DNA of 19,457 nt, from positions 1 through 19,457 of the forward strand of contig CAUEKL010000015.1 of assembly GCA_959018215.1 (NCBI GenBank), written 5' to 3'. This DNA comes from an uncultured Gemmiger sp. (GTDB taxonomy: Bacteria > Bacillota > Clostridia > Oscillospirales > Ruminococcaceae). Numbering within the stretch: the first letter of the stretch is position 1; every line of letters begins with the position of its first letter. Positions 15,349 to 19,457 of the stretch are shown piece after piece. The notes under the pieces were generated by a model, which had not been told where the DNA came from, ran no database searches, and was given only the letters and a program-made list of their open reading frames with translations. The translations under genes and the position numbers were made by a program.

Positions 15349-16638
15349 TTATTCATACATCGGGAAGACGGTCATGATCCACAGCACCGACACGATGCAG
15401 AGGATCACGGCGGGGATCACCGACTGTTTGACGATGGATTTCAGATCATACCCGCCGTTGGCCATGCACATAGGGATGGCGGGGGTGGCCATGGGGGTCA
15501 TGAAAGAGCTCAGGCAGGCGGATTGGACCAGCAGCACAATGCCCACCGGGTTGGCGCCCATGGCCTTGCAGGCCAGAATGGCGATGGGAATGAAGATGAT
15601 CATGACCGTGCGGTTCATCATCACCTGGGTGAGCAGGAAGGGCACGATGAAGAAGACGAAACCGATGAGGTAGGGGTTGCTGAGCATGTTGGCAAAGTCA
15701 GCCAGAATAGCACCAACCACGTCACCGGCGCCGGTCTGGGTCAGGGCACCGCCCATGGCCAAAGAGCCTACAAAAAGGAAGGCCATAGGCAAGTTGATAG
15801 CAGCCACTGCTTCCTTTTCAGAGAGAACGCCGAAGAGAACCATAGCCACTGCACCGGTGACACAGATGACCCAGGTTTCAATGCCAAGCTGGGGCTGGAA
15901 CAGAAGGGCAATGGTGGTCAGAATAAAGATGATATAACCCGCGCGCTCTTTGAACGGGGACAAGGGTTCCCGGTTATCAGCACGGGCCTGCAAAGCGTTG
16001 CCCTTGAGTGGCGGCTCTGCAGGGCTGACTTTGGTAGAGATGAATACACAGTAGATAAACATGGCGATCACCGCGGGCAGACGGGCCTTCATGGGATCGG
16101 TGAGAGCAACGGCGAACGTGGTGTAGTCATTTGCTTGGAGATAGCCGTTCATCTCGGCAAAGACGGTAGCACCGCCCCCCAGGGGCAGGGCCGATACCGT
16201 AGAGATGCAGGCCATGGCGATGGGAAACAGAACCTTGGAGGGGCTGATATGCAGTTCTTCGCAGCTGGCAATGAGCATGGGAGCCATGATACCATAGACA
16301 ATGACCGAGCTCTGAATAAACTGGGACAGGATCATCGTGATAAGTACATAACCGAACATCACACGGATCAGCGACCCCTTGGCAATGCGGTTGACGCTGG
16401 AAGCAACCGTGCGGACAAACTGGGTACGGTTGAAACCGGCGGCCACCACAAACATGGCCATCATCATCAGGCCATTGGGATTGCCGAAGTAGCCGGCTGC
16501 TGTGGCAGGGTCCAGGCAGCCGGTGAGGACAAAGGCCATCATACTGACCATAGCGGTCAGGCCCATCGGCAGCTTGCCGACCACATAGCTGATCATGGTC
16601 AGCACACAAATAATAAGACAAATTGCCAGTGATGACAT
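15349..16638 (-). CDS. DASS/SLC13-like anion (carboxylate) permease
   Basis: The product is a 429-residue membrane protein with about 11-12 hydrophobic segments. Its two-fold layout is typical of the ion-transporter superfamily (divalent anion:sodium symporters, ArsB/CitM-like permeases). Visible marks are SQFIQSSVIVYGIMAPMLIA in the first half, the STVSALPLGGGATVFAEMNG hairpin, and MNRTVMIIFIPIAI with SSFMTPMATPAIPM in the second half. The hairpin regions would hold substrate and sodium. ATG 16638 follows AAGGAG. It is 26 nt downstream of the dehydratase, and its stop lies 13 nt before the esterase start, so one operon is very likely. It probably imports the organic acid or acid ester that the cluster degrades. 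Confidence 0.88.
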   Translation of the reverse strand: MSSLAICLIICVLTMISYVVGKLPMGLTAMVSMMAFVLTGCLDPATAAGYFGNPNGLMMMAMFVVAAGFNRTQFVRTVASSVNRIAKGSLIRVMFGYVLITMILSQFIQSSVIVYGIMAPMLIASCEELHISPSKVLFPIAMACISTVSALPLGGGATVFAEMNGYLQANDYTTFAVALTDPMKARLPAVIAMFIYCVFISTKVSPAEPPLKGNALQARADNREPLSPFKERAGYIIFILTTIALLFQPQLGIETWVICVTGAVAMVLFGVLSEKEAVAAINLPMAFLFVGSLAMGGALTQTGAGDVVGAILADFANMLSNPYLIGFVFFIVPFLLTQVMMNRTVMIIFIPIAILACKAMGANPVGIVLLVQSACLSSFMTPMATPAIPMCMANGGYDLKSIVKQSVIPAVILCIVSVLWIMTVFPMYE

Positions 16639-16664
16639 TTTTTTCTCCTTCCTGATTTACATCC

Positions 16665-18167
16665 TTATACAAACCGACAGACGTGGTCCACTGCGATGTC
16701 GGAGAACCCGTAGGCTTCCGCCTTGGTGAGCTTACCGTTGCTGATGGCCACAATCTCGTCCAGCAGCTCAGTGCCCATCTCCTGGTAGGTCTTTTCGCCC
16801 CGGACGATGGCCGACAGGTCCACGTCCATGTTGTCCTCCATGTTGTGGTAGGTGCGCTCATTGGCAGTGACCTTGAGCACAGGTACGATGGCGTTTCCGG
16901 TGGGAGTGCCCCGGCCGGTGGTGAAGATGACCACCTGGCAGCCCGCTGCCACCATGGAGGTCACCGAGGAGATGTCGTAGCCGGCGGTGTCCATGACCAG
17001 AGCTCCGTGGCGGGTGGGTTTCTGGGCCTGTTCCAGCACTTCCACTACGGGGCGGGTGCCGCCCTTGCGGATGCAGCCCAGGCTTTTTTCGTCCAGAGTG
17101 GACAGGCCGCCCGCCTTGTTGCCCGGGGTGGGCTGGCCCGCACGGCAGTCCTGCCCAGCCGCCTTCAGGTGTTCCTCATAGGCCCGGCAGACTTCAATGA
17201 TTTGGTTGTGGATCTTGGGGGTAGCGGCCCGCTTAGCCACCACATGCTCACCGCCGATCCACTCGATGGATTCGCTCATCATGGCAGTGGCACCGTAGTC
17301 CACCAGCAGGTCGCTGAGTTCGCCCACAGCAGGGTTGGAGGCAATGCCGGAGGTGGCATCCGAGCCGCCGCACTCAATGCCCAGGAACAGCTCGGAAATG
17401 TCGAACAGTTCTTTCTGCTGCTGGGCGGCCTGAGCGGCCATCTCCCGGGCGGCGCGCACCGCCTTCTCGATGGTCTTGAGGGTGCCGCCTTCGTCCTGGA
17501 TGCCGAAGGAGACCACCGGCTTAGAGGTCATCCCCTGGATCTTCTCCCGCAGCTGCTTGTGGCCCACCGTCTCGCAGCCCAGGCCGATGATGACCACACC
17601 GTAGACGTTGGGGTTGCAGGCAAAACCGGTCAGGACCTTCTGGCTCATGGCGGTGTTGGCCGCCACGTCGGAACAGCCGGTGTTAAAGATGATATTCACG
17701 GCCCCCCGCACCTGGCTGGCCACGATGCGTGCGGTCTCACTGCCGCAGGCACAGCCGGGCAGGATTAGCACATGGTTGCGGATGCCGGGGCGGCCCTCTG
17801 CCCGGCGGTAACCCCAAAACTTGAGCCCCGTTTTGGTAGGTACGATTTCCGCCGGTTCCTCGTCGGTCTCGGGCACCAGCTCCGCGTCGTAATCCCGGGG
17901 CACGCTGAGAATGTTTTCGTGGCTGACCCAGCCGCCGGCCACAATGGGAGCCGTGGTGCGGCCGATGAGCTCACCGTATTTATGTACGTCGGTCCCTTCG
18001 TCCAGCGGCACCAGAGCGGCCTTATGACAAGCAGGAATGGTTTCAACAGCCTTCAGATGGCACATCTCGCTTCCTTTACGATAGACGATTTCCTCCCCAG
18101 CAGGCACCTCTTTCACACAGGTCACCACATTGTCGTTTTCGTTCATCAACAAAGCATTGATTTCCAT
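16665..18167 (-). CDS. UxaA/GarD-family sugar-acid dehydratase
   Basis: The product is 500 residues, full length for altronate dehydratase (UxaA) or galactarate dehydratase (GarD), iron-dependent enzymes that remove water from aldonic or aldaric acids to give 2-oxo-3-deoxy acids. An N-terminal SAF-like domain (about 5-95, with PAGEEI) is followed by the catalytic domain. Its signatures are GYRRAEGRPGIRNHVLI (119-135), FNTGCSDVAAN (161-171), IIGLGCET (193-200), FLGIECGGSDATSGI (261-275) and FTTGRGTPTGNAIVPVLKV (415-433). The related SuyAB sulfolactate lyase has the same two parts, so the substrate is not settled. ATG 18167 is eight bases after AAGGAG. It is the first gene of the cluster, transcribed divergently from lysR. 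Confidence 0.9.
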   Translation of the reverse strand: MEINALLMNENDNVVTCVKEVPAGEEIVYRKGSEMCHLKAVETIPACHKAALVPLDEGTDVHKYGELIGRTTAPIVAGGWVSHENILSVPRDYDAELVPETDEEPAEIVPTKTGLKFWGYRRAEGRPGIRNHVLILPGCACGSETARIVASQVRGAVNIIFNTGCSDVAANTAMSQKVLTGFACNPNVYGVVIIGLGCETVGHKQLREKIQGMTSKPVVSFGIQDEGGTLKTIEKAVRAAREMAAQAAQQQKELFDISELFLGIECGGSDATSGIASNPAVGELSDLLVDYGATAMMSESIEWIGGEHVVAKRAATPKIHNQIIEVCRAYEEHLKAAGQDCRAGQPTPGNKAGGLSTLDEKSLGCIRKGGTRPVVEVLEQAQKPTRHGALVMDTAGYDISSVTSMVAAGCQVVIFTTGRGTPTGNAIVPVLKVTANERTYHNMEDNMDVDLSAIVRGEKTYQEMGTELLDEIVAISNGKLTKAEAYGFSDIAVDHVCRFV

Positions 18168-18223
18168 TTTTTGGACTCCTTTTCCACGAAAATTTTCCCG
18201 GCCGAGGAATGTTTTTGTGTATC

Positions 18224-18252
18224 TTTACAATAGCAAAAAGGAGTGTTATAAT
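18224..18252 (+). promoter_or_regulatory. Predicted promoter of the lysR gene
   Basis: A -35 TTTACA (18224-18229), exactly 17 bp and a consensus -10 TATAAT (18247-18252) are present. Transcription would start near 18259, giving a leader of about 48 nt. It overlaps almost completely with the opposing uxaA promoter. Confidence 0.8.
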
Positions 18253-18255
18253 CAA
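18227..18255 (-). promoter_or_regulatory. Predicted promoter of the uxaA operon
   Basis: On the minus strand a -35 TTGATT (18255-18250), a 17-bp spacer and a -10 TATTGT (18232-18227) are present. Each box matches the consensus in four of six positions, so this is a weak sigma-A promoter consistent with the need for a LysR activator. It lies about 60 nt before the dehydratase start. Confidence 0.55.
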
Positions 18256-18264
18256 TTTTATGAT

Positions 18265-18295
18265 CTTTATATATATATAAATATATTTTATAAAG
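18265..18295. promoter_or_regulatory. AT-rich palindrome in the lysR leader (possible operator)
   Basis: TTTATATATATATAAA (18266-18281) is a perfect 16-bp palindrome. A wider inverted repeat, CTTTATA (18265-18271) with TATAAAG (18289-18295), surrounds it. It lies just after the predicted lysR start and upstream of the uxaA -35 box. That is a sensible site for LysR binding, though simple AT repetition could also explain the symmetry. Confidence 0.4.
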
Positions 18296-18306
18296 CAGGT
18301 GATGTT

Positions 18307-19245
18307 TTGACACCAGAGATGTTGTATGTCTATACCATCTGGCAACAGGGCAGTTTTTCCAAAGCAGCAGAAAAACTTTACCTGACCCAGCCCACACTGA
18401 GTATGGCTATTCGTAAGCTGGAAAAGGAACTGGGCGTGCCGCTGTTTGATCGTAAGCATCACCCTTTGAAGCTGACCGAAGCCGGAGAAATATATTTAGA
18501 CACCGCCCGTAAAATTCGACAGCTGGAACGGGAGCAGACACAAAAACTGCAGGATATTCAGAATCTGGTCACCGGGACGATCCGCTTGGGGGGCACCCAC
18601 TATCTGAACGCCTATATCCTGCCGGAATTGCTGGTAGGCTTCAACCAGCTGTACCCAGGCGTCACCCTGCAAATTGTGGAGAACAGTTCCTTTGCTTTAG
18701 GGGAAATGCTGGAGCGCAGGGAGTTGGATATGACCTTCAACTGCAAGCCTGAACTCATTCAGGCATATCCACACTACCCCATGTTTGAGGATCGTATCCT
18801 GCTGGCTGTTCCAAGAGAAAACCCAATCCATCAGCAGCACGGGGAAATAGCCCTGACTGCCCGGCAGGTGCTGGAAGGACGCCATCTGGATGAGGATTGT
18901 CCAAAAGCACCGCTTGACTGGTTTGCTGACGAAGAGTTTATCCTTCTGTCCGAAGGCAACAACCTCCACGAACGTGCCTGGCAGATGTTTGAGGAGGCAG
19001 GTATTCATCCCTGTGTGAAGCTCGTACTAAACCAGCTAGTTACCGCCTTTCATCTGGCAGAGGCGTCCATGGGCGTCACCTTTGTCAGCGACCGTATCGT
19101 TTCCCCCCATAATGATCGCCTTCTTTACTATCCTTTGCAAAGTACAATTGCCAACCGCGTATTCTACATTCTCTTGCCCAAAAACGCCTATGTACCAACT
19201 GCGGTACGGAATATGGTTCTATATATTCAAAAGCGGATAGTTTGA
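18307..19245 (+). CDS. LysR-family transcriptional regulator
   Basis: The product is 312 residues, normal for LysR regulators. The N-terminal winged helix-turn-helix is clear: LYVYTIWQQGSFSKAAEKL, LTQPTLSMAIRKLEKELG, then PLFDRKHHPLKLTEAG (about residues 5-62). An effector-binding domain starts near residue 90 (GTIRLGGTHYLNAYILPELL) and ends with MGVTFVSDRI and a basic C-terminus. The chosen start is TTG 18307, five bases after AGGTG, giving the usual TPEM-LYVY opening. ATG 18319 is the alternative, and its site is weaker. A start-stop mini-ORF (ATG TTT TGA, 18302-18310) overlaps the TTG. It is divergent from the dehydratase operon, so it most likely controls it in response to a pathway acid and represses itself. 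Confidence 0.92.
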   Translation: MTPEMLYVYTIWQQGSFSKAAEKLYLTQPTLSMAIRKLEKELGVPLFDRKHHPLKLTEAGEIYLDTARKIRQLEREQTQKLQDIQNLVTGTIRLGGTHYLNAYILPELLVGFNQLYPGVTLQIVENSSFALGEMLERRELDMTFNCKPELIQAYPHYPMFEDRILLAVPRENPIHQQHGEIALTARQVLEGRHLDEDCPKAPLDWFADEEFILLSEGNNLHERAWQMFEEAGIHPCVKLVLNQLVTAFHLAEASMGVTFVSDRIVSPHNDRLLYYPLQSTIANRVFYILLPKNAYVPTAVRNMVLYIQKRIV

Positions 19246-19318
19246 AGAATGTATGCCTGCTCCCTGCAACACTAGTTCAACGGCCTGTAATGGAGAGAAA
19301 AGACTAGAGCAAACAAAA

Positions 19319-19350
19319 AACCCTGTTCAGTGCTTTTGCTGAACAGGGTT
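19319..19350. terminator. Bidirectional-type terminator after lysR
   Basis: AACCCTGTTCAG (19319-19330) pairs perfectly with CTGAACAGGGTT (19339-19350) around the loop TGCTTTTG. The minus strand has a good U-run directly after the stem (the plus strand reads AAACAAAAAA before it). The plus-strand side is less U-rich. It can serve lysR and transcripts coming from the tRNA. Confidence 0.82.
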
Positions 19351-19373
19351 ATAAACAGATTTGTTTTGCATAA

Positions 19374-19407
19374 AAAAAGTACCGCAACATTCGTTGCGGT
19401 ACTTTTT
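19374..19407. terminator. Bidirectional terminator at the tRNA-Lys 3' end
   Basis: AAAAAGTACCGCAAC (19374-19388) pairs perfectly with GTTGCGGTACTTTTT (19393-19407) around a 4-nt loop. Both strands end in a T run (seven T on the minus strand). On the minus strand it begins at the last base of the encoded CCA end of the tRNA, so it is the tRNA terminator; on the plus strand it backs up the lysR terminator. Confidence 0.9.
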
Positions 19408-19457
19408 GGTGCACCATCGGGGACTCGAACCCAGGACCCACTGATTAAGAGTCAGTT
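19407..19457 (-). tRNA. tRNA-Lys(CTT), 3' part only
   Basis: On the minus strand the anticodon arm is ACTGA-CTCTTAA-TCAGT, with anticodon CTT for lysine. It is followed by a variable loop, a T arm with loop TTCGAGT, the acceptor strand ATGGTGC, discriminator A and an encoded CCA (19409-19407). The 5' half, with the D arm and acceptor partner, lies beyond the right edge. The T stem (CTGGG with CCCCG) has one T-C mismatch. Confidence 0.93.

Noticed and set aside
15336..15356. Upstream ATG (15356) as start of the esterase, overlapping the permease stop
   Set aside because: It would give an ATGAATAA overlap, but there is no ribosome binding site before it. AAGGGGGT is correctly placed before the ATG at 15335.
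13716..17768. Long plus-strand frames at 13716-15377, 15523-16632 and 16683-17768
   Set aside because: They are antisense to the esterase, permease and dehydratase, whose family motifs are unmistakable. The permease antisense is a His/Asp/Gly-rich chain without any fold signature.
1..19457. CRISPR array, insertion sequence, rRNA or riboswitch
   Set aside because: I found no regularly spaced repeats, transposase motifs, rRNA stretches or known riboswitch cores on either strand.

Overview
The window looks like part of the chromosome of a gut Clostridia-type Firmicute, probably in the Oscillospirales (Faecalibacterium/Subdoligranulum-like). This placement rests on fairly GC-rich coding DNA, strong AGGAGG-type ribosome binding sites, intrinsic terminators, a giant Cna-B adhesin beside integrative-element maintenance genes, and a CCA-encoding tRNA-Lys(CTT). 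It is an inference from style and gene content, not a database match. Every gene except the LysR regulator is on the minus strand.

Left part, about 1-9750: accessory module of an integrative and conjugative element (ICE) or similar element. Read in transcription order from right to left it holds a ParM/StbA actin-like ATPase (9745-8822) overlapping a small ParR-like partner (8825-8547). Next come an acidic-tailed protein with two ribbon-helix-helix-like segments and a second, well-formed internal start (8401-7853) and a strong terminator. An orphan C5-cytosine methyltransferase (7735-6587) and a small conserved-looking protein (6516-6118) follow. The module ends with a secreted surface protein of at least 2028 residues that has a possible thioester domain and about seven Cna-B/SpaA-like domains; it runs off the left edge. 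No relaxase, integrase or type IV secretion gene lies inside the window, so the ICE assignment is by gene neighbourhood.

Junction, about 9750-10056: no gene. It contains a strong minus-strand terminator, a 25-nt perfect mirror repeat made mostly of purines, a parM leader hairpin and an AT-rich stretch. It separates the element module from the metabolic genes and is the best candidate for an element boundary.

Right part, 10057-18167: a minus-strand catabolic cluster under a divergent LysR regulator (18307-19245). In transcription order it encodes a UxaA/GarD-type sugar-acid dehydratase, a DASS/SLC13-like permease, a two-domain alpha/beta-hydrolase esterase whose N-terminal domain looks catalytically dead, an AceTr/SatP-type small-acid transporter, an RraA-family aldolase/decarboxylase and an Old Yellow Enzyme-type FMN/Fe-S/FAD ene-reductase. 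A perfect 13-bp hairpin between the esterase and the SatP-like gene may cut or tune expression. The set is consistent with uptake and hydrolysis of an esterified organic acid, dehydration and aldol cleavage of the acid part, reduction of an unsaturated acid part, and export of short-chain acids. The substrate is unknown.

The uxaA and lysR promoters are superimposed head to head: each -35 box overlaps the other promoter's -10 box. At the far right two bidirectional-looking terminators separate lysR from a partial tRNA-Lys(CTT) on the minus strand.
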